DNA from: Ptiloglossa arizonensis
Taxonomy: Eukaryota > Arthropoda > Insecta > Hymenoptera > Colletidae
Assembly: GCF_051014685.1 (NCBI RefSeq)
Contig: NW_027478517.1
Location: 62,001 to 126,000, forward strand
DNA: 64,000 nucleotides
Direction of reading: 5' to 3'
Numbering within the stretch: the first letter of the stretch is position 1; every line of letters begins with the position of its first letter. This document shows positions 35,496 to 49,304 of the stretch, one piece after another. The position numbers and the translations under genes were made by a program. A model generated the notes under the pieces. It saw only the letters and a program-made list of their open reading frames with translations, was not told where the DNA came from and made no database searches.

Positions 35496-38400
35496 ATAAC
35501 CACAAAGGCCTAGGGGAAAAATACACATACCGTTGTAATCGGGCGAGTTTCTACATTCAGATGCAACAGGAATTTCTCGAGTTCGTCAATCCGTTCGCGA
35601 GATATGGGACTTTGAAGTTAAGGAATGATTGATGAACCATCAAAATTTTCGCAATTCTGATGCTAGAAACGAATAACTGGAATGACCTAGGGGAAACGTA
35701 CACACACCATTCTAATCGGTCGAGTTTCTGCTTTCAGATGCAACAGGAAATAATCGAGTTCCTCAATCCGTTCGCGAGAAATGGGAGTTTGAAGTTATGG
35801 AATGCTTGAGAAACCATCAGAATTCTCGCAATTCGGATGCTAGAAACGAATAGCTGGAATGACCTAGGGGAAAAGTACACACACCATTGTAATCGGTCTA
35901 CTTTCTACTTTTAGATGCAACAGAAAATAATCGAGTTCGTCAATCCGTTCGCGAGATATGGGAGTTTGAAGTTAAGGAATGCTTGGGAAACCATCAAAAT
36001 TTTCGCAAGTCAGATACTCGAAACCAATAACTACTACGGCCTAGGGCAAAAATTCACATACCATTGTAATCGGACGAGTTTCTGTTTCAGATGCAACAGG
36101 AACTTCTCGAGTTCGTCAATCCGATCGCGAGATATGGGAGTTTGAAGTTAAGGAATGGTTGAGAAACCATCAAAATTTTCGCAAGTCTGTCACTCGAAAC
36201 CAATACCTGGAATGGCCTAGGGGAAAAGTACACACACCGTTGTAATGGGGCGAGTTTCTACTTTCAGATGCAATAGGAATTTCTCGAGTTCGTCAATTCG
36301 TTCGCGAGATATGGGAGTTTGAAGTTAAGGAATGGTTGAGAAACCATCAAAATTTTCGCTGGTCTGATACTCGAAACCGATAACTGGAATGGCCTAGGGG
36401 AAAAGTACACACACAATTGTAATCGGGCGAGTTTCTACTTTCAGATGCAACAGGAACTTCTCGAGTCCGTCAATCCTTTCGCGAGATGTGGGAGTTTGAA
36501 GTTAAGGAATGGTTGAGAAACCATCAAAATTTTCGAAAGTCTGATACTCGAAACCAATAACGACAATGGCCTAGGGGAAAAATACACATACCGTTGTAAT
36601 CGGGAGAGTTTCTACTTTCAGTTGCAACAGAAATTTTTCGTATTCGTCAATCCGTTCGCGAGATATGGGGGTTTGAAGTTAAGCAATGCTTGAGAAAACC
36701 TCATAATTTTCGCAAGTCTGATACGCGAAACCAGTAACTACAAGGGCCTAGGGGAAATATGGACATACCCTTGTAATCGGGCGTGTTTCTACTTTCAGAT
36801 GCAACAGGAATTTCTTGAGTTCGTCAATCCGTTCGCGTGATATGGGAGTGTGAAGTTAAGGAACGGTTGAGAAACCATCAAAATTTTCGCAAGTCTGATA
36901 CTCGAAACCAATAACTACTATAGCCTAGGGCAAAAATACACATACCGTAGTAATCGGACGAGTTTCTGCTTTCAGATGCAACAGGAATTTCTCGAGTTCA
37001 TCAATCCGTTCGCGAGATATGGGATTTTGAAATTAAGGAACGGTTGAGAAACCATCAAAATTTTCGCAAGTGTGATACTCGAAATCAATAACTGGAATGG
37101 CCTAGGGGAAAATTACACACACTATTGTAATGGGGCGAGTTTCTACTTTCAGATGCAACAGGAATACCTCGATTTCGTCAATCCGTTCGCGAGATACGGG
37201 AGTTTGAAGTTAAGGAATTGTTGAGAGACCATCACAATTTTCGCAAGTCTGATACTCGAAACCAATAACTACTATGGCCTAGGGGAAAAATACACATACC
37301 TTTGCAATCGGGCGAGTTTCTACTTTCAGATGCAACAGAAATTTCTCAAGCACGTCAATCCATTCGCGAGATATGGGAGTTTGAAGTTAAGGAATGGTTG
37401 GGAAACGATCAAAATTTTCGCATGTCTGATACTCGAAACCAATAACTACAATAGCCTAGGGGAAAAATACACATACCGTTGTAATCGGGAGAGTTTCTAC
37501 TTTCAGATGCAACAGAAATTTTTCGGATTCGGCAATCCGTTCGCGAGATATGGGCGTTTGAAGTTAAGGAAAGGTTGAGAAACCATCAAAATTTTCGCAA
37601 GTGTGATACTCGAAACCAAGAACTGGAATGGCCTAGGGGAAAAGTACACACACCATTGTAATGGGGCGAGTTTCTACTTTCAGATGCAACAGGAATACCT
37701 CGATTTCGTCAATCCGTTCGCGAGATACGGGAGTTTGAAGTTAAGGAATTGTTGAGAGACCATCACAATTTTCGCAAGTCTGATACTCGAAACCAATAAC
37801 TACTATGGCCTAGGGGAAAAATACACATACCTTTGCAATCGGGCGAGTTTCTACTTTCAGATGCAACAGAAATTTCTCAAGCACGTCAATCCATTCGCGA
37901 GATATGGGAGTTTGAAGTTAAGGAATGGTTGAGAGAGCATCAAAATTTTCGCAATTCTGATGCTAGAAACGAATAACTGTAATGACCTGGGGGAAAAGTA
38001 CACACACCATTGTAATCGGTCGAACTTCTACTTTCAGATGCAACAGGAAATAATCGAGTTCTTCAATCCTTTCGCGAGATATGGGAGTTTGAAGTTAAGG
38101 AATGCTTGAGAAACCATCAAAATTTTCTCAAGTCTGATACTCGAAACCAATAACTACAAAGGCCTAGGGGAAAAATACACATACCTCTGAAATCGGGCGA
38201 GTTTCTTCTTTCAGATGCAACAGGAATTTCTCGAGCTCGTCTATCCGTTCGCGAGATATGGGAGTTTGAAGTTAAGGAATGGTTGAGAAACCATCAAAAT
38301 TTTCGCAATTCTGATGCTAGAAACGAATAACTGAAATGACCTAGGGGAAAAGTACACACACCATTGTAATCGGTCGAGTTTCTACTTTCAAATGCAACAG

Positions 38401-41400
38401 GAAATAGTCGAGTTCGTCAATCCGTTCGCGAGATATGGGAGTTTGAAGTTAAGGAATGCTTGAGAAACCATCAAAATTATCGCAATTCGGATGCTAGAGA
38501 CGAATAACTGGAATGACCTAGGGTAAAAGTACACACACCATTGTAATCGGCCTACTTTCTACCTTCAGATGCAACAGGAAATAATCGAGTTCGTCAATCC
38601 GTTCGCGAGATATGGGAGTTTGAAGTTAAGGAACGGTTGAGAAACCATCAAAATTTTCGCAAGTCTGATACTCGAAACCAATAACTACTATGGCCTAGGG
38701 CAAAAATACACATACCGTAGTAATCGGACGAGTTTCTGCTTTCAGATGCAACAGGAATTTCTCGAGTTCGTCAATCCGTTCGCGAGATATGGGAGTTTGA
38801 AGATAAGGAATGGTTGAGAAACCATCAAAATTTTCGCAAGTCTGTTACTCGAAACCAATAACAGGAATGGCCTAGGGGAAAAGTACACACACCATTGTAA
38901 TCGGTCGAGTATCTACTTTCAGATGCAACGGGAAATAGTCGAGTTCGTCTATCCGTTCGCGAGATATGGGAGTGTGAAGTTAAGGAATGGTTGAGAAACC
39001 ATCAAAATTTTCGCAAGTCTGATACTCGAAACCAATAACTACTATGGCCTAGGGCAAAAATACACATACCGCTGTAATCGGACGAGTTTCTGGTTTCAGA
39101 TGCAACAGGAATTTCTCGAGTGCGTCAATCCGTTCGCGAGATATGGGAGTTTGAAATTAAGGAACGGTCGAGAAACCATCAAAATTTTCGCAAGTCTGAT
39201 ACTCGAAACCAATAACTACAAAGGTTTAGGGGAAAAATACACATACCTTTGTAATCGGGAGAGCTTCTTCTTCCAGATGCAAACGGAATTTCTCGTGTTC
39301 GTCAATCCGTTCGCGAGATATGGGAGTTTGAAGTTAAGGAATGGGTGAGAAACCATCAAAATTTTCGCAATTCTGATGCTAGAAACGAATAACTGGAATG
39401 ACCTGGGGAAAAACTACACACACCATTGTAATCGGTCGACTTTCTTCTTCCAGATGCAACAGGAATTTCTCGAGTTCGTCAATCCGTTCGCGAGATATGG
39501 GAGTTTGAAAATAAGGAATGGTTGAGAAACCATCAAAATTTTCGCAAGTCTGTTACTCGAAACCAATAACAGGAATGGCCTAGGGGAAAAGTATACACAC
39601 CATTGTAATCGGGCGAGTTTCTACTTTCAGATGCAACAGGAATTTCTCGAGTTCGTCAATCCGTTCGCGAGATATGGGAATTTGAAGTTAAGGAATGGTT
39701 GGGAAACTATCAAAATTTTCGCAAGTCTGATACTCGAAACCAATAACTACAATGGCCTAGGGCAAAAATACACATACCGTTGTAATCGGGCGAGTTTCTG
39801 CTTTCCGATGCAATAGGAAATTCTCGAGTTCTTCAATCCGTTCGCGAGATATGGGAGTTTGAAGTTAAGGAATGGTTGAGAAACCACCAAAATTTTCGCA
39901 AGTCTGATACTCGAAACCAATAACTAATATGGCCTAGGGCAAAAATACACATACCGCTGTAATCGGACGAGTTTCTGGTTTCAGATGCAACAGGAATTCC
40001 TCGAGTGCGTCAATCCGTTCGCGAGATATGGGAGTTTGAAGTTAAGGAATGCTTGAGAAACCATCAAAATTTTCGCAATTCTGATGCTAGAAACGAATAA
40101 CTGGAATGACCTAGGGGAAAAGTACACACACCATTGTAATCGGTCGAGTTTCTACTTTTAGATGCAACAGGAATTTCTCGAGTTCGTCAATCCGTTCGCG
40201 AGATATGGGAGTTTGAAGATAAGGAATGGTTGAGAAACCATCAAAATTTTTGCAAGTCTGTTACCCGAAACCAATAACTACAATGGCCTAGGGCAAAAAT
40301 ACACATACCGTTCTAATCGGGCGATTTTCTGCTTTCCGATGCAATAGGAAATTCTCGAGTTCGTTAGTCCGTTCGCGAGATATGGGAGTTTGAAGTTAAG
40401 GAATGCTTGAGAAACCATCAAAATTTTCGCAAGTCTGATACTCGAAACCAATAACTACTATGGCCTAGGGCAAAAATACACATACCGCTGTAATCGTACG
40501 AGTTTCTGGTTTCAGATGCAACAGGAATTTCTCGAGTGCGTCAATCCGTTCGCGAGATATGGGAGTTTGAAATAAAGGAACGGTTGAGAAACCATCAAAA
40601 TTTTCGCAAGTCTGATACTCGAAACCAATAACTACAAAGGTTTAGGGGAAAAATACACATAACTTTGTAATCGGGAGAGTTTCTTCTTCCAGATGCAACC
40701 GGAATTTCTCGTGTTCGTCAATCCGTTAGCGAGATATGGGAGTTTGAAGATAAGGACTGGTTGAGAAACCATCAAAATTTTCGCAAGTCTGTTACTCGAA
40801 ACCAATAACAGGAATGGACTAGGGGAAAAGTACACACACCATTGTAATCGGGCGAGTTTCTACTTTCAGATGCAACAGGAATTTCTCGAGTTCGTCAATC
40901 CGTTCGCGAGATATGGGAGTTTGAAGTTAAGGAATGGTTGGGAAACCATCAAAATTTTCGCAAGTCTGATACTCGAAACCAATAACTACAATGGCCAAGG
41001 GGAAAAATACACATAGACTTGTGATAGGGAGAGTTTCTATTTTCAGATGCAACAGAAATTTTTCGGATTCGTCAATTCGTTCGCGAGATATGGGGGTTTG
41101 AAGTTAAGGAATGGTTGAGAAACCATCAAAATTTTCGCAATTCTGATGCTAGAAACGAAAAACTGGAATGACCTAGGGGAAAAGTGCACACACCATTGTA
41201 ATCGGTCGAGTTTCTACTTTCAGATGCAACAGGAAATAATCGAGTTCGTCAATCCGTTCGCGAGATATGGGAGTTTGAAGTTAAGGAATGGTTGAGAAAC
41301 AATCACAATTTTCGCAAGTCTGGTACTCGAAACCAATAACTACTATGGCCTAGGGGAAAAGTACACATAGCGTTGTAATCGGGAGAGTTTCTGTTTTCAG

Positions 41401-42200
41401 ATGCAACAGAAATTTTTCGGATTAGTCAATCCGTTCGCGAAATATGGGAGTTGGAGTTAAGGAATGGTTGAGAAACTATAAAAATTTTCGCAAGTCTGAT
41501 AATCGAAACCAATAACTACTACGACCTAGGGCAAAAATACACATACCGTTGTAATCGGGAGAGTTTCTTCTTCCAGATGCAACCGGAATTTCCCGTGTCC
41601 GTCAATCCGTTCGCGAGATATGGGAGTTTGAAGTTAAGGAATGGTTGAGAAACCATCACAATTGTCGCAAGTCTGATACTCGAAACCAATAACTACAAAG
41701 GTTTAGGGGAAAAATACACATAACTTTGTAATCGGGAGAGTTTCTTCTTCCAGATGCAACCGGAATTTCTCGTGTTCGTCAATCCGTTAGCGAGATATGG
41801 GAGTTTGAAGATAAGGAATGGTTGAGAAACCATCAAAATTTTCGCAAGTCTGTTACTCGAAACCAATAACAGGAATGGACTAGGGGAAAACTACACACAC
41901 CATTGTAATCGGTCGACTTTCTACTTCCAGATGCAACAGGAAATAATCGAGTTCGTCAATCCGTTCGCGAGATATGGGAGTTTGAAGTTAAGGAATGGTT
42001 GAGAAACAATCACAATTTTCGCAAGTCTGATACTCGAAACCAATAACTACTATGGCCTAGGGCAAAAATACACATACCGCTGTAATCGGACGAGTTTCTG
42101 GTTTCAGATGCAACAGGAATTTCTCGAGTGCGTCAATCCGTTCGCGAGATATGGGAGTTTGAAATAAAGGAACGGTTGAGAAACCATCAAAATTTTCGCA
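35496..42200 (+). repeat. Poorly ordered family B monomers
   Basis: About 38 monomers with many private substitutions and few long exact repeats. The clearest is a 3-monomer duplication, about 37,130-37,370 with 37,661-37,900 (531 bp apart, marked by GGAATACCTCGATTTCG and AATTTCTCAAGCACG). Related pairs marked by AGGTTTAGGGG and AGAGTTTCTTCTTCCAG lie near 39,230, 40,640 and 41,700. Many changes fall in otherwise constant positions, for example CATAGACTTGTGATAGGG near 41,010. This fits an older or less often homogenised part of the array. There is no gene. Confidence 0.8.
36622..37285 (+). repeat. Second copy of the 22,300-23,125 block, one monomer shorter
   Basis: The ATACGCGAAACC mark is at about 36,722 here and 22,400 in the other copy, an offset of 14,322 bp (81 x 177 minus 15). 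Small differences (AAAACCTCATAATTTT for AAAACATCAAAATTTT, GGGGAAATATGG for GGGGAAAAATGG, TATAGCC for TATGGCC) suggest an older duplication than the 10- and 15-monomer HORs. The part after about 37,130 pairs with about 22,975-23,125, so one monomer was lost or gained. Confidence 0.83.
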
Positions 42201-43569
42201 AGTCTGTTACTCGAAACCAATAACTGGAATGGCCTAGGGGAAAAGTACACACACTGTTTTAATGGGGCGAGTTTCTACTTTCAGATGCAACAGGAATTTC
42301 TCGAGTACGTCTATCCGTTCGCGAGGAATGGGAGTTTGAATTTAAGGAATGGTTGAGAAACCATCAAAATTTTCGCAAATCTGATACTCGAAACCAATAA
42401 CTACAATGGCCTAGGTGAAAAATACACATACCGTTGTACCCGGCCGACTTTCTGCTTTCAGATGCAACAGGAATTTCTCGAGGTCGTCAATCCGTTCGCG
42501 AGATATGGGAGTTTGAAGTTAAGTAATGGTTGAGAAACCATCAAAATTTTCGCAAGTCTGATACTCGAAATCAACAACTGGAATGGCCTAGGGGAAAAGT
42601 ACACACACCATTGTAATCGGGCGAGTTTCTACTTTCAGATGCAACAGGAATTTCTAGAGTACGTCAATCCGTTCGCGAGGAATGGGAGTTTGAATTTAAG
42701 GAATGGTTGAGACACCATCAAAATTTTCGCAAATCTGATACTCGAAACCAATAACTACAATGGCCTAGGTGAAAAATACACATACCGTTGTACTCGGCCG
42801 ACTTTCTGCTTTCAGATGCAACAGGTATTTCTCGAGTTCATCAATCCGTTCGCGAGGTATGGGAGTTTGAAGTTAAGGAATGGTTGAGAAACCATCAAAA
42901 TGTTCGCAAGTCTGATACTCGAAATCAATAACTACTATTGCCTAGGGCAAAAATACACATACCGTTGTAATCGGGCGACTTTCTACTCTCAGATGCAACA
43001 GGAATATCTCGAATTCGTCAATCCGTTCGCGAGATATGGGAGTTTGAAGTTAAGGAATGGTTGAGAAACCATCAAAATTTTCGCTGGTCTGATACTCGAA
43101 ACCTATAACTGGAATGGCCTAGGGGACAAGCACACACACCATTGTAATCGGGCGAGTTTCTACTTTCAGATGCAGCAGGTATTTCTCGAGTTCATCAATC
43201 CGTTCGCAAGATATGGGAGTTTCAAGTTAAGGAATGGTTGAGAAACCATCAAAATGTTCGCAAGTGTGATACTCGAAACCAATAACTGGAATGGCCTAGG
43301 GGAAAAGTACACACACCATTGTAATTGGGCGAGTTTCTACTTTCAGATGCAACAGGTATTTCTCGAGTACGTCAATCCGTTCGCGAGGAATGGGAGTTTG
43401 AATTTAAGGAATGGTTGAGACACCAACAAAATTTTCGCAAATCTGATACTCGAAACCAATAACTACAATGGCCTAGGTGAAAAATACACATACCGTTGTA
43501 CCCGGCCGACTTTCTGCTTTCAGATGCAACAGGAATTTCTCGAGGTCGTCAATCCGTTCGCGAGATATG
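42201..43569 (+). repeat. Family B monomers leading into the 9/10-monomer HOR
   Basis: Monomers here share CTAGGTGAAAAATACAC, GTACCCGGCCGACTTTC, GAGGAATGGGAGTTTG and AAATGTTCGCAAG, in overlapping two- to six-monomer repeats near 42,380, 42,740 and 43,440. The same marks continue into the next block, so this is its partly shuffled left edge. There is no gene. Confidence 0.75.
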
Positions 43570-45344
43570 GGAGTTTGAAGTTAAGGAATGGTTGAGAAAC
43601 CATCAAAATTTTCGCTGGTCTGATACTCGAAACCTATAACTGGAATGGCCTAGGGGAAAAGCACACACATCATTGTAATCGGGCGAGTTTCTACTTTCAG
43701 ATGCAACAGGTATTTCTCGAGTTCATCAATCCGTTCGCGAGGTATGGGAGTTTGAAGTTAAGGAATGGTTGAGAAACCATCAAAATGTTCGCAAGTCTGA
43801 TACTCGAAATCAATAACTACTATTGCCTAGGGCAAAAATACACATACCGTTGTAATCGGGCGACTTTCTACTCTCAGATGCAACAGGAATATCTCGAATT
43901 CGTCAATCCGTTCGCGAGATATGGGAGTTTGAAGTTAAGGAATGGTTGAGAAACCATCAAAATATTCGCCAGTCTGATACTCGAAACCAATAACTACTAT
44001 TGCCTAGGGCAAAAATACACATACCATTGTAATCGGGCGAGTTTCTGCTTTCAGATGCAACAGGGATTTCTCGAGTTCGCCAATCCGTTCGCGAGATATG
44101 GGAGTTTGAAGTTAAGGAATGGTTGAGAAACCATCAAAATTTTCGCAAGTCACATACTCGAAACAAATAACTACTATTGCCTAGGGCAAAAATACACATA
44201 CCATTGTAATCGGGCGAGTTTCTGCTATCAGTTGCAACAGGAATTTCTCGAGTTCGCCAATCCGTTCGCGAGATGTGGGAGTTTGAAGTTAAGGAATGGT
44301 TGAGAAACCATCTAAATTTAGCTGGTCTGATACTCGAAACCTATAACTGGAATGGCCTAGGGGAAAAGCACACACATCATTGTAATCGGGCGAGTTTCTA
44401 CTTTCAGATGCAACAGGTATTTCTCGAGTTCATCAATCCGCTCGCGAGGTATGGGATTTTGAAGTTAAGGAATGGTTGAGAAACCATCAAAATGTTCGCA
44501 AGTCTGATACTCGAAATCAATAACTACTATTGCCTAGGGCAAAAATACACATACCGTTGTAATCGGGCGACTTTCTACTCTCAGATGCAACAGGAATATC
44601 TCGAGTTCGTCAATCCGTTCGCGAGATATGGGAGTTTGAAGTTAAGGAATGGTTGAGAAACCATCAAAATGTTCGCAAGTCTGATACTCGAAATCAATAA
44701 CTACTATTGCCTAGGGCAAAAATACACATACCGTTGTAATCGGGCGACTTTCTACTCTCAGATGCAACAGGAATATCTCGAGTTCGTCAATCCGTTCGCG
44801 AGATATGGGAGTTTGAAGTTAAGGAATGGTTGAGAAACCATCAAAATTTTCGCCAGTCTGATACTCGAAACCAATAACTACTATTGCCTAGGGCAAAAAT
44901 ACACATACCATTGTAATCGGGCGAGTTTCTGCTTTCAGATGCAACAGGAATTTCTCGAGTTCGTCAATCCGTTCGCGAGATATGGGAGTATGAAGTTAAG
45001 AAATGGTTGAGAAACCATCAAAATTTTCGCAAGTCTGATACTCGAAACCAATAACTACAATGGCCTAGGTGAAAAATACACATACCGTTGTACTCGGCCG
45101 ACTTTCTGCTTTCAGATGCAACAGGTATTTCTCGAGTTCGTCAATCCGTTCGCGAGATATGGGAGTTTGAAGTTAAGGAATGGTTGAGAAACCATCAAAA
45201 TTTTCGCAAAGCTGAAACTCGAAACCAATAACTGAAATGGCCTAGGGGAAAAGTACACACACCATTGTAATTGGGCGAGTTTCTACTTTCAGATGCAACA
45301 GGAATATCTTGAGTTCGTCAATCCGTTCGCGATATACTATATGG
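43570..45344 (+). repeat. 10-monomer HOR of family B (about 1,774 bp), copy 1
   Basis: The order TTCGCTGGTCTG, AAGCACACACATCATTG, AATGTTCGCAAG, CTACTATTGCC, and CGACTTTCTACTCTCAG recurs from about 45,345 at an offset of 1,774 bp. That equals 10 x 177 plus a 5-bp insertion at 45,331 minus a 1-bp deletion in CTAAATTTAGCTGG near 44,313. Open frames at 44,273-44,479 and 45,870-46,076 come from the two copies of the deletion-bearing monomer and are not genes. Confidence 0.82.
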
Positions 45345-45345
45345 G
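45331..45345 (+). other. 5-bp insertion in a conserved block
   Basis: The normal GAGATATGGG is replaced here by GATATACTATATGGG, five bases longer, followed by GACTTTG instead of GAGTTTG. It is the largest insertion I found and lies in the block otherwise constant in both families. It sits at the join between the two copies of the 10-monomer HOR, so it may mark that exchange point. Confidence 0.75.
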
Positions 45346-46450
45346 ACTTTGAAGTTAAGGAATGGTTGAGAAACCATCAAAATTTTCGCTGGTCTGATAC
45401 TCGAAACCTATAACTGGAATGGCCTAGGGGAAAAGCACACACATCATTGTAATCGGGCGAGTTTCTACTTTCAGATGCAACAGGTATTTCTCGAGTTCAT
45501 CAATCCGTTCGCGAGGTATGGGAGTTTGAAGTTAAGGAATGGTTGAGAAACCATCAAAATGTTCGCAAGTCTGATACTCGAAATCAATAACTACTATTGC
45601 CTAGGGCAAAAATACACATACCGTTGTAATCGGGCGACTTTCTACTCTCAGATGCAACAGGAATATCTCGAGTTCGTCAATCCGTTCGCGAGATATGGGA
45701 GTTTGAAGTTAAGGAATGGTTGAGAAACCATCAAAATTTTCGCCAGTCTGATACTCGAAACCAATAACTACTATTGCCTAGGGCAAAAATACACATACCA
45801 TTGTAATCGGGCGAGTTTCTGCTTTCAGATGCAACAGGAATTTCTCGAGTTCGCCAATCCGTTCGCGAGATGTGGGAGTTTGAAGTTAAGGAATGGTTGA
45901 GAAACCATCAAAATTTAGCTGGTCTGATACTCGAAACCTATAACTGGAATGCCCTAGGGGAAAAGCACACACATCATTGTAATCGGGCGAGTTTCTACTT
46001 TCAGATGCAACAGCTATTTCTCGAGTTCATCAATCCGCTCGCGAGGTATGGGATTTTGAAGTTAAGGAATGGTTGAGAAACCATCAAAATGTTCGCAAGT
46101 CTGATACTCGAAATCAATAACTACTATTGCCTAGGGCAAAAATACACATACCGTTGTAATCGGGCGACTTTCTACTCTCAGATGCAACAGGAATATCTCG
46201 AGTTCGTCAATCCGTTCGCTAGATATGGGAGTTTGAAGTAAAAGAATGGTTGAGAAACCATCAAAATTTTCGCAAGTCTGATACTCGAAACCAATAACTA
46301 CTATTGCCTAGGGCAAAAGTACACATACCATTGTAATCGGGCGAGTTTCTGCTTTCAGATGCAACAGGAATTTCTCGAGTTCGTCAATCCGTTCGCGAGA
46401 TATGGGAGTATGAAATTAAGAAATGGTTGAGAAACCATCAAAATTTTCGC
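45345..46450 (+). repeat. 10-monomer HOR of family B, partial copy 2
   Basis: This follows copy 1 from TTCGCTGGTCTG, but one monomer present in copy 1 (about 44,100-44,270, with CAAGTCACATACTCG) is missing. Beyond about 45,860 the offset therefore falls to 1,597 bp, nine monomers plus four bases. It ends by about 46,450, where marks of the 15-monomer HOR (AAGTACTATGG, CACATGCCG) appear. Confidence 0.78.
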
Positions 46451-46650
46451 AAGTCTGGTACTCGAAACCAATAACTACTATTGCCTAGGGCAAAAATACA
46501 CATGCCGTTGTAATCGGGCGAGTTTCTGCTTTCAGATGCAACAGGAATTTCTCGAGTTCGTCAATCCGTTCGCGAGATATGGGAGTTTGAAGTTAAGGAA
46601 TTGTTGAGAAACCATCAAAATTTTCGCAAGTCTGATACTCGAAACAAATA

Positions 46651-49304
46651 AGTACTATGGCCTAGGGCAAAAATACACATGCCGTTGTAATCGGGCGAGT
46701 TTCTGCTTTCAGATGCAACAGGAATTTCTCGAGTTCGTCAATCCGTTCGCGAGATATGGGAGTTTGAAGTTAAGGAATTGTTGAGAAACCATCAAAATGT
46801 TCGCAAATCTGATACTCGAAACCAATAACTGGAAAGGCCTAGGGCAAAAATAGACATACCGTTGTAATCGGGCGAGTTTCTGCTTTCAGATGCAACAGGA
46901 ATTTCTCGAGTTCGTCAATCCTTTCGCGAGATATGCGAGTGTGAAATTAAGGAATGGATGAGAAGCCATCAAAATTTTCGCAAGTCTGATACTCGAAACA
47001 AATAACTACAATGGCCAAGGGGAAAAATACACACACCATTGTAATCGGGCGAGTTTCTACTTTCAGATGCTACAGGAATATCTCGAGTTCGTCAATCCGT
47101 TCGCGAGATATGGGAGTTTGAAGTTAAGGAACAGTTGAGAAACCATCAAAATTTTCGCAAGACTGATACTCGAAACCAATAACTACAATGGCCTAGGGGA
47201 AAAATACACATACCCTTGTAATCGGGCGAGTTTCTACTTTCAGATACAATAGGAATTTCTCGAGTTCGTCAATCCGTTCGCGACATATGCGAGTTTGAAG
47301 TTAAGGAATGGTTGAGAAACCATCAAAGTTTTCGCAAGTCTGATACTCGAATCCAATAACTCGAATGGCCTAGGGGAAAAGTACACACACCATTGTAATC
47401 GGGCGAGTTTCTACTTTCAGATGCTACAGGAATATCTCGAGTTCGTCAATCCGTTCGCGAGATATGGGAGTTTGAAGTTAAGGAACGGTTGAGAAACCAT
47501 CAAAATTTTCCCAAGTCTGATACTCGAAACCAATAACTGGAATGGCCCAGGGGAAAAGTACACACACCATTGTAATCGGACGAGCTTCTACTATCAGATG
47601 CATGAGGAATTTCTCGAGTTCGTCAATCCGTTCGCGATATCTGGGAGTTTGAAGTAAAGGAATGGTTGAGAAACCATCAAAATTTTCGCAAGACTGATAC
47701 TCGAATCAAATAACTACAATGGCCAAGGGGAAAAATACACATACCGTTGTAATGGGGCGAGTTTCTACTTTCAGATGCAACAGGAATTTCTCGATTTCCT
47801 CAATCCGTTCGCGAGATATGGGAGATTCAAGTTAAGGAATGGTTGAGAAACCATCAAAATTTTCGCAAATCTGATACTCAAAACCAATAACTCGAATGGC
47901 CTAGGGGAAAAGTACACACACCATTGTAATCGGGCGAGTTTCTACTTTCAGATGCTACAGGAATATCTCGAGTTCGTCAATCCGTTTGCGAGATATGGGA
48001 GTTTGAAGTTAAGGAATGGTTGAGAAACCATCAAAGTTTTCGCAAGTCTGATACTCGAAACCAATAACTACTATGGCCTAGGGCAAAAATACACATACCG
48101 TTGTAAACGGGCGAATTTCTGCTATCAGATGCAACAGGAATTTCTCGAGTTCGTCAATCCGTTCGCGAGATATGGGAGTTTGAAGTTATGGAATGGTTGA
48201 GAAACCATCAAAATTTTGGCAAGTCTGATAGTCGAAACCAACAACTGGAATGGCATAGGGGAAAAGTACACACACCATTGTAATCGGGCTAGTTTCTCCC
48301 TTCAGATGCAACGGGAATTTCTCGAGTTCGTCAATCCGTTCGCGACATATGCGAGTTTGAAGTTAAGGAATGGTTGAGAAACCATCAAACTTTTCGCAAG
48401 TCTGATACTCGAATCCAATAACTCGAATGGCCTAGGGGAAAAGTACACACACCATTGTAATCGGGCGAGTTTCTACTTTCAGATGCCACAGGAACATCTC
48501 GAGTTCGTCAATCCGTTCGCGAGATATGGGGGTTTGAAGTTACGGAATGGTTGAGAAACCATCAAAATTTTCCCAAGTCGGATACTCCAAACCAATAACT
48601 GGAATGGCCCAGGGGAAAAGTACACACACCATTGTAATCGGGCGAGTTTCTACTATCAGATGTATGAGGAATTTCTCGAGTTCGTCAATCCGTTCGCGAT
48701 ATATGGGAGTTTGAAGTTAAGGAATGGTTGAGAAACCATCAAAATTTTAGAAAATCTGATACTCGAAACCAATAACTACAATGGCCTAGAGGAAAAATAC
48801 ACATACCCTTGTAATCGGGCGAGTTTCTACTTTCGGATACAACAGGAATTTCTGGAGTTCGTCAATCCGTTCGCGAGATATGCGAGTTTGAAGTTCAGGA
48901 ATGGTTGAGAAACCATCAAAATTTTCGCAAATCTGATACTCGAAACCAATAACTACAATGGCCTAGAGGAAAAATACACATACCTTGTAATCGGGCGAGT
49001 TTCTACTTTCGGATACAACAGGTATTTCTCGAGTTCGTCAATCCGTTCGCGAGATATGCGAGTTTGAAGTTGAGGAATGGTTGAGAAACCATCAAAATTT
49101 TCGCAAGTCTCATACTCGAAACCAATAACTACTATGGCCTAGGGCAAAAATACACATACCGTTGTAAATGGGCGAGTTTCCACTTTCAGATGCAACAGGA
49201 ATTTCTCGATTTCCTCAATCCGTTCGGGAGATATGGGAGTTTGAAGTTAAGGAATGGTTGAGAAACCATCAAAATTTTCGCAAGTCTGATACTCGAAACA
49301 AATA
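46651..49304 (+). repeat. 15-monomer HOR unit 1 (2,654 bp)
   Basis: Units are cut at the AGTACTATGG mark. The first monomers run CACATGCCG, AATTGTTGAG with AATGTTCGCAAATC, ATAGACATACCG, GGATGAGAAGCC, GGCCAAGGGG, and GATGCTACAGGAATATC. Later ones carry GATACAATAGG, GACATATGCGAG, GATGCATGAGG or GATGTATGAGG, and GGGAGATTCAAG. This unit has an early variant ACAGTTGAG near 47,132 and a CATACCTTGTAATC monomer short by one base near 48,980. Confidence 0.85.
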
